Shown: one piece after another, positions 8,966 through 18,022 of the stretch | Numbering within the stretch: position 1 is the first letter of the stretch | How the letters are laid out: each line of letters starts with the position of its first letter | DNA from: Bradyrhizobium diazoefficiens | GTDB taxonomy: Bacteria; Pseudomonadota; Alphaproteobacteria; Rhizobiales; Xanthobacteraceae | Reading direction: 5' to 3' | NCBI RefSeq assembly: GCF_016616425.1 | Contig: NZ_CP067101.1 | Location: 5,828,001 to 5,892,000, forward strand | Length of the DNA stretch: 64,000 nt | Made by a program: the position numbers and the translations under genes | Notes under the pieces: generated by a model | What the model was told of the DNA's origin: nothing | The model's database searches: none | Seen by the model: only the letters and a program-made list of their open reading frames with translations

Positions 8966-10092
8966 CAGGGCCACAATTAGACTTGTCGATTAGACTTGTC
9001 GATTTGTTCGCACATCACAAGTGGTCGGTGGTGCTTGCGGCTCTGGTTCTTCTGCACGCGCGAGCGCCTTTGATGTCCTGTACTTCTCGCCGAACACGGA
9101 CGTCGAGACGCTGATGGCCCAGAATCTGCCGCGGCATAAGCGTCAGCACGAGCTGACCAGTGCCTTTCCGCAACGCGGCATTACGGTCGTTCTGCGCGCA
9201 AAGACGGCCGAAACTGCGGAATTGACCGCAGATCACTTCGCTGAGCGTCTTCGCGACAATCCCTCACTGTTTCCGTCCGTCGGACAGCCGGACAGCGGCG
9301 AGTACTTCGAACGGAACGGACTGATATACGAGTCTCTGCCACAAGTCGAAAAGATGGTATCCGGTCTGATCAGCGCACGGGGTCTTTCGGAGCTCGACCT
9401 GATTGGCGGCTGCGGCATGCTAATTGCGTTCCTATGCAGCCTGACCATCGTGCCGGCCGTCCTGACCACTCTGAATCCGCCCGGCGAAGTTGCTCCGACG
9501 GGCTTCAACCCGGTCGACCTGCAAAGCCCCACCTCGCCGTCCGTGCAGGTCTAGCATGAGCTTCAAAGCGATCCTCTGGCGAGCACGAACAATGCCAAGT
9601 TTTTGGCCCCGACACTCGGCCAGGCCGACAGCCTCGCAAAGCGACTGGCTGAGCTTCCCGAGTGTCTCGAACATTGACATGCTGTTGACGCTGATCCCTC
9701 TCTTGCTCGCTGGCGTCGTTACCCTCGAGGCCAGTCTATCATGGGGACTGCCGATCAACTTCGCCAATATCATCGCGCTTCCGCTTCTGCTGGGCGTCGG
9801 TGTCGCCTTCAAGATTTATTATGTCATGGCGTGGCGCGCCGGGAAGACCGGGCTGTTGCAATCGGCGCTGACGCGCGCGGTCGTGTTCAGCGGGCTCACC
9901 AATGCGGTTGCCTTCGGTAGCATGTGGACCTCCGATTATCCGGGCATGTCGACGATGGGCAAGATGATGGCTCTTGCGCTGGTCTGCACCATGGCCGCGG
10001 CGGTGCTGTTTCAGCCCGTCTTGATGGGCCGGCCCAGGCAAGTTCAGCCTGAGCCCGATACTGATCAAGAACTCCCGCATGCCACCGAATAA
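8966..10092 (+). pseudogene. hpnN: Decayed hopanoid transporter gene hpnN (RND/MMPL family)
   Basis: Fragments of an HpnN-like RND transporter lie in order but in different frames. The N-terminus (IRLVDLFAHHKWSVVLAALVL) is in one frame. The periplasmic part (DVETLMAQNLPRHKRQHELTS to YESLPQVEKMVSGL) reads to a stop near 9554. The C-terminal transmembrane part follows ([54 protein letters not shown]) and ends at 10092. An intact HpnN is roughly 850-900 aa; less than half remains, with frameshifts and large internal deletions. HpnN moves hopanoids to the outer membrane. A functional copy would have to exist elsewhere. Confidence 0.8.
8976..9001. repeat. Tandem 13-bp duplication
   Basis: The unit ATTAGACTTGTCG occurs twice in direct succession at the start of the hpnN remnant. 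It duplicates the codons for the conserved IRLVD segment and would shift the frame, so it is probably one of the inactivating lesions. Confidence 0.8.
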
Positions 10093-10333
10093 CCGACAGC
10101 TTCGCATCGTGCCGGGAACGCGCGCGGTACGCTTGCGGACCGCCGCCGCCAAAAACGCCACCCCATGCTGTCTTGGCGGTGCTCGCGCCTGCATATAGAC
10201 AGGAGTACTGCTGGCTCTCGACTCGCGCGCGGCGGATTTCGCGCGGACCGCTCTTGACGGCGAACGTTTGCATTACACAGGAACGTAGCACAGTCTCAAA
10301 CATTCACTTTGCATGTCACGAAGGAGTTTCGAT
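10093..10333. other. Intergenic before two small genes
   Basis: About 240 bases holding the presumed promoter of the small-gene pair. A good ribosome site (AAGGAG) sits at about 10320-10325 ahead of the ATG at 10334. Nothing else was recognised. Confidence 0.4.
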
Positions 10334-10555
10334 ATGCCCCTACAGATCGTCATGGATCGCTCAGGCGATGCGCGGTATCACTTCAATGAGGACGACGATG
10401 CCGCCGTCGCAAGGGCGCAGCAACGCTTCGACAGCCTGATGCGGAACGGCTTCACCGCAGCGCGCCGGGTCTCGCCAGGCGAAGTCGAAAGAATTCGCTC
10501 GTTTGATCGGCGCACTGAAGAGACCCTGTTCTTTCCACAGCTGGTCGGAGGCTGA
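10334..10555 (+). CDS. Small conserved hypothetical protein
   Basis: 73 aa, MPLQIVMDRSGDARYHFN... ending FFPQLVGG. The ATG at 10334 is chosen over 10313 because AAGGAG lies about 8 bases upstream of it. The protein is polar, with no membrane segment or signal peptide. It reads FNEDDDAAVARAQQRFDSLM followed by a segment resembling an arginine-rich helix. It sits 6 bases before the next gene, so the two are co-transcribed. I do not recognise a function. Confidence 0.65.
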   Translation: MPLQIVMDRSGDARYHFNEDDDAAVARAQQRFDSLMRNGFTAARRVSPGEVERIRSFDRRTEETLFFPQLVGG

Positions 10556-10561
10556 TCGATC

Positions 10562-10945
10562 GTGTCTTCCTGGCGCCATCTCTTGCAGGAGACGGGTGCA
10601 CGCGTCCTGCGCAGGATACTCAGGATATTGCTGCGAGAGAGCACCAGCCACGCACGCGGCATGGGCCTGCTGCGTGACTGGCTCTCTCCGGCGCAACGGG
10701 AGCAGCTCGATGCAGAAGGACAGTTCGAGGTCATTGGCTCGGACTCCGGCAAGCGGTACCGTATCCGCTATGGTTACGCCTCGAACGTCTTCGAGATCGA
10801 TCAGAACGGAAAGACGGTTGCGGGCTGGTGCTTCGTCCCGATGGGCACGCGGGTCGTTGGAGACGTGATGCTCACGCAAAAGCTCGCCCTCGAGATTTGC
10901 GAGGCGGACGCCTTGGCTGCGGCGAACAGAATGCCGCAGCCGTAG
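10562..10945 (+). CDS. Conserved hypothetical protein, second gene of a small operon
   Basis: 127 aa with a GTG start and a strong GGAGG about 11 bases upstream. The C-terminal half (YRIRYGYASNVFEIDQNGK, CFVPMGTRVVGDVMLTQKLALE) looks like a compact beta-rich domain; such a segment occurs in short rhizobial hypothetical proteins. The N-terminal half is basic and helical. No catalytic motif is visible. Function unknown. Confidence 0.65.
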   Translation: MSSWRHLLQETGARVLRRILRILLRESTSHARGMGLLRDWLSPAQREQLDAEGQFEVIGSDSGKRYRIRYGYASNVFEIDQNGKTVAGWCFVPMGTRVVGDVMLTQKLALEICEADALAAANRMPQP

Positions 10946-10977
10946 CCGTCGCAGCGTCGCGCCCCGCCTGAGACACG

Positions 10978-11655
10978 TCATCCGAGCGCCTGGTTCAGTA
11001 TGGTGAGCCCAATGAATCCGACAAAGAACAGCGCCGTGATCCAGAGCGTGTCGTCGACCTCGTGGGCTTCGACCATCAATTCCTCGACGGCCAGATAAAG
11101 TAGCGCGATTAGACCGAAGGCGTATGCCGCGGTCTGCAGGAAGGCCGGTGCGCGCGAAATCGGGCCGGCAACAAGCGAGCCGATCGGCACCATCAGCGAC
11201 ACGCCGAGCGTGGCTCCGACGATGAGTGACCGGCATGCCTTGCGGTCGAAGGCGGACGCGATCGAGACCGACAGCAGGAGAAATTCGAACGCGAGCGCGA
11301 CCGCCAGTAACAAGCCCTGTCTCTGGCCTGCCGCGAAACCGAGGCCCAGCACCATGCCGTCGATCAGGGCATCGACGGCGGACGCTCCGATCAATCCGAC
11401 CGGACCGCTTGATTTGCTTTCGAGGGCACGGGTGAAGAGCATTGCCAGGACGCCTGCCGCGGCTCCCGCTAGCACAGGCCAGATCGTTCCTCGGCGCACG
11501 GCATCGGGCAAGAGTTCACCCGCCGCGGCCGCGAACACGATGCCAGCGGCCATGTGCTGGATAGCGCTCGTCAGCTTCGGGCCCGGCGGCTTGGTCAGGG
11601 TAAAGAGCGCTCCGGCCAGCGAGGCGACGACGGGGATCAAGGCGTAGAGAAGCAT
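10978..11655 (-). CDS. ZIP-family divalent metal transporter
   Basis: 225 aa with about seven to eight hydrophobic segments. The first conserved block HMAAGIVFAAAAGELLPD and the later DALIDGMVLGLGFA and ALAFEFLLLSVS segments match ZIP transporters (ZupT-like). The canonical metal-site histidines of helix IV/V are partly replaced (D-x-x-x-D-G and E-F instead of H-x-x-x-D/H-E), so specificity is uncertain; zinc, iron or manganese uptake is the family role. It stands alone. Confidence 0.75.
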   Translation of the reverse strand: MLLYALIPVVASLAGALFTLTKPPGPKLTSAIQHMAAGIVFAAAAGELLPDAVRRGTIWPVLAGAAAGVLAMLFTRALESKSSGPVGLIGASAVDALIDGMVLGLGFAAGQRQGLLLAVALAFEFLLLSVSIASAFDRKACRSLIVGATLGVSLMVPIGSLVAGPISRAPAFLQTAAYAFGLIALLYLAVEELMVEAHEVDDTLWITALFFVGFIGLTILNQALG

Positions 11656-11694
11656 GCGAACTGAACCGGACAGGTGATGGCGGGTTCCTCATTT

Positions 11695-11985
11695 CACCCG
11701 CTTTGGGGATCGAGGGTGATGCCGTGCGCATCGCCGGCCATCTCGTTCCATGCACCCCAGCAGCTGATGACATGCGCTTGCTGCGCCAGCGCATCCATGG
11801 TCACATCGGGCAACGGCCCTTAATTTAGGTGCAGGGTGTCACGGGCCTCCTCGAGGCCGAAACGACCGGACTGCAAGCGCAGCATTTAGATCGCCTGCTG
11901 GATATCGAAGCCGTGATCGATCATCGTCGAGTAGAGCTGCAGGTGGATCTGCGGCTGTCTGTCCACACCCATGCAGCCGAGCACG
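11695..11985 (-). pseudogene. C-terminal remnant of a gamma-glutamyltransferase gene
   Basis: Reading the minus strand gives LGCMGVDRQPQIHLQLYSTM, MIDHGFDIQQAI, a stop, LRLQSGRFGLEEARDTLHLN, a second stop, then the C-terminal end HVISCWGAWNEMAGDAHGI up to the natural TGA at 11695-11697. This is the conserved C-terminal end of the gamma-glutamyltransferase small subunit. Two in-frame TAA codons and the absence of the first four fifths of the gene show it is dead. It is not a copy of the intact GGT-family gene at 46182. Confidence 0.8.
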
Positions 11986-12164
11986 CTCCACAGCCGTCAC
12001 GCTAGGCAATGGAGGCGATCAAGGTGTGCAAGGCAATCTTGCTCGGCGCGGGGCAATTGGGATGACAAAAAGTTGGACGCCGGTTCATGGGAGTGTCCTA
12101 ACTAGCACTCTCACCTGGTTGACTCCCAACCCGCGGAGGATGCAACCTGCAAAGCATCCCCGCC

Positions 12165-12530
12165 CCATCGTGGCTTTTGCGCTCCTTCATGTGCGGCACC
12201 AAGGCCTGGGTCATCTGGAACACGCCGCGCGCGTTGACGGCGAACGTCTGATCCCAGGTTTCGGTGGTCAATTCGTCGATGGTCGCTGGCCTAAGTATTC
12301 CCGCATTGTTGACGAGGACGTCGACGTGCCCGAGACCCCGGACCGCTTCAGCCACGGCTCGCCTGCAATCGGCGGCGTCGCTGACGTCACCCAGCACCGG
12401 GATGCAGCGGCGGCCAAGCTCCTTGACCTCGGAAACGGTCTCGAGGAGGACCTTCTCCTGGACAGCGATGTCGGTCAGCGCCAGATCGTCGCCGCGCCTC
12501 GCAAGACCAAGCGCTATCGCGCGGCCAATT
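12165..12530 (-). pseudogene. Truncated short-chain dehydrogenase fragment
   Basis: The minus strand encodes the N-terminal half of an SDR: GIGRAIALGLARRGDDLAL (glycine-rich nucleotide site, first glycines lost), DVDVLVNNAG-like segment (HVDVLVNNAGIL) and NARGVFQMTQALVPHMKER. The frame then runs into unrelated sequence before the catalytic Ser-Tyr-Lys region. Both ends are therefore missing. It is joined to the PfkB fragment. Confidence 0.75.
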
Positions 12531-12725
12531 CCGCGGCCTTCACGGTCTCGTCGAACGACACGAGATTGGCGCCCGAGCCCAGCCCCGTCGCGACGATCGC
12601 GGCCGCCGCGGTCGCGAGCTTGGCGCAGTCGAGCAAGTCCCAGTTGCGCGCGAGACCGGCGATGAAACCGCCCGTGTAGGAATCGCCGCATCCCGAAGTA
12701 TCGCGGACCGCGACCGGAGCTGCGA
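12530..12725 (-). pseudogene. C-terminal fragment of a PfkB-family sugar kinase
   Basis: Minus strand reading gives VAVRDTSGCGDSYTGGFIAG and LARNWDLLDCAKLATAAAA, then VATGLGSGAN. DTSGCGDSYTGGF is the PfkB signature with the catalytic Asp (GCGD) and the anion hole. Only about 60 residues remain, with a stop just upstream, and the tail merges into the SDR fragment in another frame. Confidence 0.75.
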
Positions 12726-12732
12726 TCAGCTA

Positions 12733-13027
12733 GTACGAGTCGGGCAACACCGTGACGAGTGCTTTTATCGAGGCCGGTGTTCTGGGGCTGCTCGCTATCG
12801 CGATATTGCTGCTGATCGCCTTGAGGCGCGTGACCGACGTGCTCCTGACGCTGTTCCCGCTCCTGCTCGCCGGCGTCGTCATACTCGAGATCAGCGTCAT
12901 CTGGGGCTTGGCTCTCAATTTCGCGAACATCGTCGCGCTTCCACTTCTCCTCGGCGTCGGGGAGGCCTTCAAGATATACTACATGATGGCTTGGCGGGCC
13001 GGAAAAACCGGTCTGTTGCAATCGACC
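12733..13027 (+). pseudogene. hpnN: Second hpnN fragment
   Basis: The plus strand encodes YESGNTVTSAFIEAGVLGLL through [20 protein letters not shown] to [20 protein letters not shown]. It is the same transmembrane block found at about 9680-9870 in the first hpnN remnant, but clearly diverged (for example VILEISVIWGLALNF against [15 protein letters not shown]). It stops abruptly 7 bases before the end of livF. The divergence shows the two pieces come from different hpnN copies or an old duplication. Confidence 0.8.
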
Positions 13028-13033
13028 GCGAGG

Positions 13034-13750
13034 TCACAAACCGAGATACGCACGACGAATCTCCGGCATTGCTGCAAGCGCGCCGGGGGCGCCCTCGGTG
13101 AAGATGCGTCCCTCGGCAACCACATACGCATAGTCGCTGACGGCCAGGGCAAGGTGCACGTTCTGCTCGACCAACAGGATGGTCAAGCCGGCCAGCCGCA
13201 ACTTCTTGAGCGTGCGGAAAAGCTGATAGGTGAGCACCGGCGACAAGCCGAGCGACATTTCATCGATGATCAGAATGCGCGGATCGGACATCAAGCCGCG
13301 CCCAATCGCCAGCATCTGTTGCTCGCCGCCGGACAGCGTACCGGCGATCTGACGCCGGCGCTCGCCAAGGCGGGGAAACAGGGCAAAAACGTCTTGAAGG
13401 CGGTCCCCGTAGTTGCGGGCCGCGCGTCTTGAAAAGGCGCCAAGCTCGAGATTTTCATCGACCGTCATGGTGCTGAATAAATGCCGTCCTTCCGGCACCA
13501 GGGCCAACCCGCGCTCAGCCTTGGTATGGGTGGGAAGGCGCGTCACATCCTCGCCTTCGAACATCACGCGTCCGCGCCAAGGCGCGATGGTACCGGCAAT
13601 CGCACGCAGGGTCGTGGTCTTGCCGGCGCCGTTGCCGCCCACGATGGCAGTAAGCCGGCCGCGAGCCGATCTAAGTGAAATGCCCCACAAGGCCTGCACT
13701 TCGCCGTAGCCTGCTTCGAGGCCCTCGACCTCCAGAAGAGCTTCAGCCAT
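13034..13750 (-). CDS. livF: Branched-chain-type ABC transporter ATP-binding protein LivF
   Basis: 238 aa from ATG 13750 ([16 protein letters not shown]), with AGGAG upstream; ATG 13756 is an alternative. Walker A is GGNGAGKTT, the ABC signature is LSGGEQQ and Walker B is ILIIDE followed by MSLGLSP, the LivF-specific form. It is the second ATPase of a HAAT-family importer and overlaps livG by about 8 bases. It is the last gene of the operon; the DNA beyond it is remnant sequence. Confidence 0.92.
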   Translation of the reverse strand: MAEALLEVEGLEAGYGEVQALWGISLRSARGRLTAIVGGNGAGKTTTLRAIAGTIAPWRGRVMFEGEDVTRLPTHTKAERGLALVPEGRHLFSTMTVDENLELGAFSRRAARNYGDRLQDVFALFPRLGERRRQIAGTLSGGEQQMLAIGRGLMSDPRILIIDEMSLGLSPVLTYQLFRTLKKLRLAGLTILLVEQNVHLALAVSDYAYVVAEGRIFTEGAPGALAAMPEIRRAYLGL

Positions 13751-14504
13751 CCTCATCTCTCCTCTCGAGCTCCGCGGCCAGCCCGGGATCGCCGAGATAG
13801 GCCTCGACGACCCGGGGGTCGTTGGCAATCTCGGCCGGCCGACCCTCGGCAAGCTTCTCGCCGAAATTCAACACGACGATTCGATCCGACAGGCTCATGA
13901 TCGCCTGCATCAAGTGCTCGATCATTAGGATGGTCACCCCGCGCTCGCGGATGCGCCTGATGACACCGATCATGCGCTCGACTTCGGTTGGATTGAGACC
14001 GGCCAGCACTTCGTCGAGCAGCAGCAGGATCGGATTTCCGGCGAGCGCGCGCGCGAGCTCCAAGCGCTTCTTTCCGGCGACGGTCAAATGCGCCGCCAGC
14101 GTTTCCTGGCAGTCCTCGATGTCTGCGACGGCAACGGCCTCGCGTGCGGCCAGCCGCGCCCGCGACAACGGCAGATTTTTGTGGCCAAAGCAAGCGCTCA
14201 CCGTGCAATTGTCCAGCACGGTCATATTCGCGAGCGGCTGCACGATCTGGTGCGTGCGCGCCACGCCATGACGGGCGATTCGATACGGCGTCTCGCCGCC
14301 GATACTCTTACCGCGCAATAAGATCCGGCCGGTGTCGGCAGGGAACACCCCGTTGATGAGGTTGAAGACGGTCGTCTTGCCGGCGCCGTTTGGGCCGATC
14401 AGGCCGAGGATTTCGCCATCATGAACGGCGAAGCTGAGGTCATGGACCGCCTGCAAGCCGCCGAAGCGCTTGTTCACCCGTTCAAGCTCCAGCAGCACCT
14501 TCAT
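13743..14504 (-). CDS. livG: Branched-chain-type ABC transporter ATP-binding protein LivG
   Basis: 253 aa. Walker A is GPNGAGKTT, the Q-loop region reads [11 protein letters not shown], the signature is atypical ([15 protein letters not shown], in place of LSGGQ) and Walker B is [13 protein letters not shown]. The divergent LTxxxKKRLE signature is common among LivG proteins. It overlaps livM upstream by 4 bases and livF downstream. Confidence 0.92.
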   Translation of the reverse strand: MKVLLELERVNKRFGGLQAVHDLSFAVHDGEILGLIGPNGAGKTTVFNLINGVFPADTGRILLRGKSIGGETPYRIARHGVARTHQIVQPLANMTVLDNCTVSACFGHKNLPLSRARLAAREAVAVADIEDCQETLAAHLTVAGKKRLELARALAGNPILLLLDEVLAGLNPTEVERMIGVIRRIRERGVTILMIEHLMQAIMSLSDRIVVLNFGEKLAEGRPAEIANDPRVVEAYLGDPGLAAELERRDEDG

Positions 14505-15469
14505 TCCAGCACCTTCTGGGTGCGCGGGAACTGCCTGTAGACGAAACCCATCATTCCGCTCGGAAAGAACAGCACGATGACGAGCAGAAGCACGCCAGCG
14601 ACCACGAGCTGAAAATGCGAAAACGTCTCGGATGTGAGCAGGAAGCCGCGCAGTTCCTCATAGAGATAGGCGCCGAGGGCGACCCCGGTGACCGTGCCCT
14701 GCCCACCCAGCATTGCGATGACGATGACCTCGGTCGACAGCGTCAGGTCGAATGCGTCGGCAGGCTGGATGAATGAACTTTTCAGGAAGTAGAGGCCACC
14801 GACGATCGCCGGCAGGAATGCGGAGACGCTGTAGACGAGCGCCTTGTAAAGCGGTGTCGGCACGCCCAGGATTGCGGCCGCATCCTCGTTCTGCCCGATG
14901 GCAAGCAGGCCGAGACCGAATTTCGAGACTTTGATAGCGTAGCTCAGGTAGAGCGAGAGCCCCATCACGGCGACCATTGAGAAATAGATTACCCAGAGCC
15001 CCTGCGCCGGCCCACCAAACGGCTTGAAGATGATTGGAGACAGGTAGATGCCCGATGAGCCGCCCCAAGGAGAAAAATTCTCAACGAAGGCCTGGACCCC
15101 CTCATTGACGCCGATGGTCGCGAGCGCGAAAAACGCCCCGCGCAGCCTGAGAATCCCGAGCCCGAACAGCAGCGCCAGCGCGCTCACGCAAATGCCGGCC
15201 GCGGGGATCGCAGCATAAAGCGGCCAGGCATACGCACTGACCAGCCAGACGCAAACATAGCCGCCAAGCCCGAAGAAGACGATGCTGCCGAAATTGATAT
15301 AGCCCGCATATCCGAGCATCAGATTGAGATTGCTGGCCAGCGTGATGTAAAGTGCCGCAATGATCAGGCTCTCGCGCAGCTCGACATTGTTGCCAAGGAC
15401 CGGCAGAATCGCGAAGACCGCCAGAACAGCCGTGATGATCCAGAAGAACGGCCGACGCGCCAGCATCAA
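14501..15469 (-). CDS. livM: Branched-chain-type ABC transporter permease LivM
   Basis: 322 aa with about nine hydrophobic segments. The conserved LMLGYAGYINFGSIVFFGLGGY segment near the N-terminus and a GGQGTVTGVALGAYLYEEL block near the C-terminus identify LivM. It pairs with LivH to form the membrane channel. Overlaps both neighbours by 4 bases. Confidence 0.92.
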   Translation of the reverse strand: MMLARRPFFWIITAVLAVFAILPVLGNNVELRESLIIAALYITLASNLNLMLGYAGYINFGSIVFFGLGGYVCVWLVSAYAWPLYAAIPAAGICVSALALLFGLGILRLRGAFFALATIGVNEGVQAFVENFSPWGGSSGIYLSPIIFKPFGGPAQGLWVIYFSMVAVMGLSLYLSYAIKVSKFGLGLLAIGQNEDAAAILGVPTPLYKALVYSVSAFLPAIVGGLYFLKSSFIQPADAFDLTLSTEVIVIAMLGGQGTVTGVALGAYLYEELRGFLLTSETFSHFQLVVAGVLLLVIVLFFPSGMMGFVYRQFPRTQKVLE

Positions 15470-16338
15470 AGTGCTCCACGTCTTGGCGCGAAGACGCCGC
15501 CGGGGAACGCGATCAGCACCACGACGAACAGCGAGAACTCGATGACCAGCGTCCAGCTCACGGGCACGAATGGAGCGACCACCCCTTCGAGCAGTCCGAG
15601 TGCAATACCGCCCATCAGCGCGCCGACTGGATTGCCGAGGCCCCCCAGAACCGTGACGATAAAGCCCTTGAGCTGATAGCTATCTCCCGACAGCACGGTG
15701 AACGGAAACAACGTGCCGATCAGCACACCGGAAACGGCTGCAAGCGACACTCCGATTCCAACCGAGATCGCGAGCACGCGCGTGGTCGGAATAGCAACGA
15801 GCTCTGCCGCTTCGCGATTGTTGGCAACCGCGCGGATCGCCTTGCCCAGCCGCGTGTAGTGCAGGAACAGGTAAAGCAGGAACGCAATCACCGCAGCCAG
15901 GACCGCAGCCAGGATGTGGGGACCGGGAAAGGTGTAGCGGCCCATGCTGATCCCCGGCACGGACACCGGGACGTTGAACGGCGCAGTGCCCAACATGGCT
16001 GTGCCTATTCCGATCAGCACGAGGTTCACCGAGAACGTCGACAACAGGCTCATCAACGGCGGCCGGCCGACCAAGCGGTGGATGGCAATCCAATAGAGCA
16101 ATAGGCCGACAATGAACCCGCCGATCAACGCCGGAACCAGTGTGGCATAGGGCGAAAGGCCGAGCGCTGCGGTCAACAGGTAGAGCACGAGCATGCCGGC
16201 AACTAGCATCGCACCATGGGTGAGATTGATCACGTCCATCACGCCCCAGATCAGCGTGAGACCCATGGCGGCGAGCCCATAGACAAGGCCGACGAGGACG
16301 CCATCGATGATCGAAGCGAAGATGCCGAGCATGAACAA
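15466..16338 (-). CDS. livH: Branched-chain-type ABC transporter permease LivH
   Basis: 290 aa, strongly hydrophobic. The motif DVINLTHGAMLVAGM near the N-terminus, RAVANNREAAELVAI in the cytoplasmic loop and VLGGLGNPVGALMGGI are typical of LivH. It starts 48 bases after the binding-protein gene and is translationally coupled to livM. Confidence 0.92.
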   Translation of the reverse strand: MFMLGIFASIIDGVLVGLVYGLAAMGLTLIWGVMDVINLTHGAMLVAGMLVLYLLTAALGLSPYATLVPALIGGFIVGLLLYWIAIHRLVGRPPLMSLLSTFSVNLVLIGIGTAMLGTAPFNVPVSVPGISMGRYTFPGPHILAAVLAAVIAFLLYLFLHYTRLGKAIRAVANNREAAELVAIPTTRVLAISVGIGVSLAAVSGVLIGTLFPFTVLSGDSYQLKGFIVTVLGGLGNPVGALMGGIALGLLEGVVAPFVPVSWTLVIEFSLFVVVLIAFPGGVFAPRRGAL

Positions 16339-16386
16339 AGCGCCTCGCGGGCGCCGGCGGCTTGGTTGCCGCCGGGCCAGACTCCA

Positions 16387-17601
16387 TCAGTGACCGGCGT
16401 TGATCGGGTAGATCAGGTCGGCTGATTTTGCCGAAGTGGGCCAGACCACCTGTCGAGCAACTTCACCGTTTGCCTTTTGCCACTGCGCCAAAACCATCTC
16501 GTGCGCGACCTGCAATCCGTGGTGCTTCGGGTCAGCCGCAAATTTGATGTGCCCGAAGAAGGTCGTGACATCGGTCTGGTCGAGCGCCTTGGCCACTTTC
16601 TCCGTATCGAGCGAGCCGGCCTTCTCGATCGCATGCTGCAGGACGACGCCGGCCGTGTAGCCCGAAGCCACATGGTAATCCGCCTTCTGGTGCAACTTGG
16701 CCTCGAAAGCCTTCGCGAATTCCTCCGTCGTCGGCCCGAATTGCGGCTTGTAGTTGACCTGGGGCTCCCATTGCGACGGCACTGTCACGCCCAGCGCGGC
16801 GGCCCCGAGCTCGGAGAATTTGTCATCTGCCGGTGCCACGAGAATCGATATCCACTTCAGATTGGCCTTCTGGTCATACATCTGGCGCGCCAGCGTGGCG
16901 CCGTCCGAATAATGCCCGCCGCCCATGAAGGCATCCGCGTTGGATGAAATGATCTTGTTGACGATCGGCCCGAAATCGGTTGTCGAGGGAGCATACGACT
17001 CGTCCATGACGACCTCGAGCCCGGCCTCCTTGGCTTGCTCCTTTGCCGCAGCGAGCACGGTCTTCGAGAATGGATCATCGGAATAGACCATGGCAATCTT
17101 GGCGTGCGGATTCTTCTCCTTCAGTGCCGCGATCGCACCCGAAAGATAATGCCCCGCTGAAGTAATCACCATGAACAGATGCTTGCTACCGAGCTGGAAC
17201 GGCTTTTCCTCGGCACCTCCGCTGTCAATCATGATCTTCCCGTACTGCTCGCTGATCACGGCGGCCGCTGCCGTCAATCCCGAGGAATAGGGACTGAACA
17301 GAAAATCGGCCTTGTCCTGGTTGACGAGACGCGTGTAAAGCTGCTGGACACGGCCACCGACCGATTGATCGTCATAGCTGGCGAACTTCACCTGGTAGCG
17401 CTTGTCGCCGACCTGGATGCCGCCTTTGCTGTTCACCTCATCACGCCAGAATTCAAAGCCGCGTTCCTGTCCGGTCGAATCCACATTGAGCGGACCGGTT
17501 CGCGAAGCCGTGAAGCCGATGGTGATGGAGCTGGTATCTGCAGCGAACGCCGGCGTCACGATCATCGTCGCAACCGCCAGGAGTGCACAAAACGGTTTCA
17601 T
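16387..17601 (-). CDS. Periplasmic amino-acid-type binding protein of the Liv operon
   Basis: 404 aa with a signal peptide (MKPFCALLAVATMIVTPAFA-ADT) and a strong GGAGGAAA ribosome site. The type I periplasmic binding fold is shown by SITIGFTASRTGPLN at the mature start and by YSSGLTAAAAVISEQYGK. It is about 30 residues longer than E. coli LivJ/LivK. Members of this subgroup bind amino acids, amides, urea or aromatic acids, so the ligand is open. First gene of a five-gene operon (binding protein, livH, livM, livG, livF). Confidence 0.88.
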   Translation of the reverse strand: MKPFCALLAVATMIVTPAFAADTSSITIGFTASRTGPLNVDSTGQERGFEFWRDEVNSKGGIQVGDKRYQVKFASYDDQSVGGRVQQLYTRLVNQDKADFLFSPYSSGLTAAAAVISEQYGKIMIDSGGAEEKPFQLGSKHLFMVITSAGHYLSGAIAALKEKNPHAKIAMVYSDDPFSKTVLAAAKEQAKEAGLEVVMDESYAPSTTDFGPIVNKIISSNADAFMGGGHYSDGATLARQMYDQKANLKWISILVAPADDKFSELGAAALGVTVPSQWEPQVNYKPQFGPTTEEFAKAFEAKLHQKADYHVASGYTAGVVLQHAIEKAGSLDTEKVAKALDQTDVTTFFGHIKFAADPKHHGLQVAHEMVLAQWQKANGEVARQVVWPTSAKSADLIYPINAGH

Positions 17602-18022
17602 CTGTTTCCTCCGTTGTTGCCCCCTGCGTTCTATTGCAATCTCGATCCCCTTTTTAATCCCACCAAAACGGACTGTTCTCCGTCACACCTGATTGGAACG
17701 TGTCGAACCCCGTACAAGGTATGAACTAGCATATCCGATCGACCAATGCGTCCGCGACCTTAGAATGAGTTGCTGCGCTGCGGCGCGGCTTCGCATGCGC
17801 ATCAAATCCGCGGTCTGGCCTTCGGCTCGCGGCTGCCCGCAAGATGAGACCAAGATGTGACCATCACCGTCACCCGGCTGGCAACAGCGCTCGTCGCATT
17901 GCCGCTCGGCTGAGGAGAAAAAGGGTTCGACGCGTCTTGCGCTCCCCAAGCGCGCCCAGCCAGGCGACCACACACCTGCGCTGGGAGGCGCTCCTCACCT
18001 ATCTGCCCATGCAACTCCGATA
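17602..18022. other. Intergenic, leader region of the liv operon
   Basis: About 420 bases between the end of the RND permease gene and the start of the liv binding protein, both on the minus strand. It should carry the liv promoter and the RND operon terminator. I could not pick out a convincing hairpin or operator. Confidence 0.4.

Noticed and set aside
12026..12679. Plus-strand frame of 217 codons
   Set aside because: It is antisense to the SDR and PfkB remnants, which are recognisable on the minus strand.
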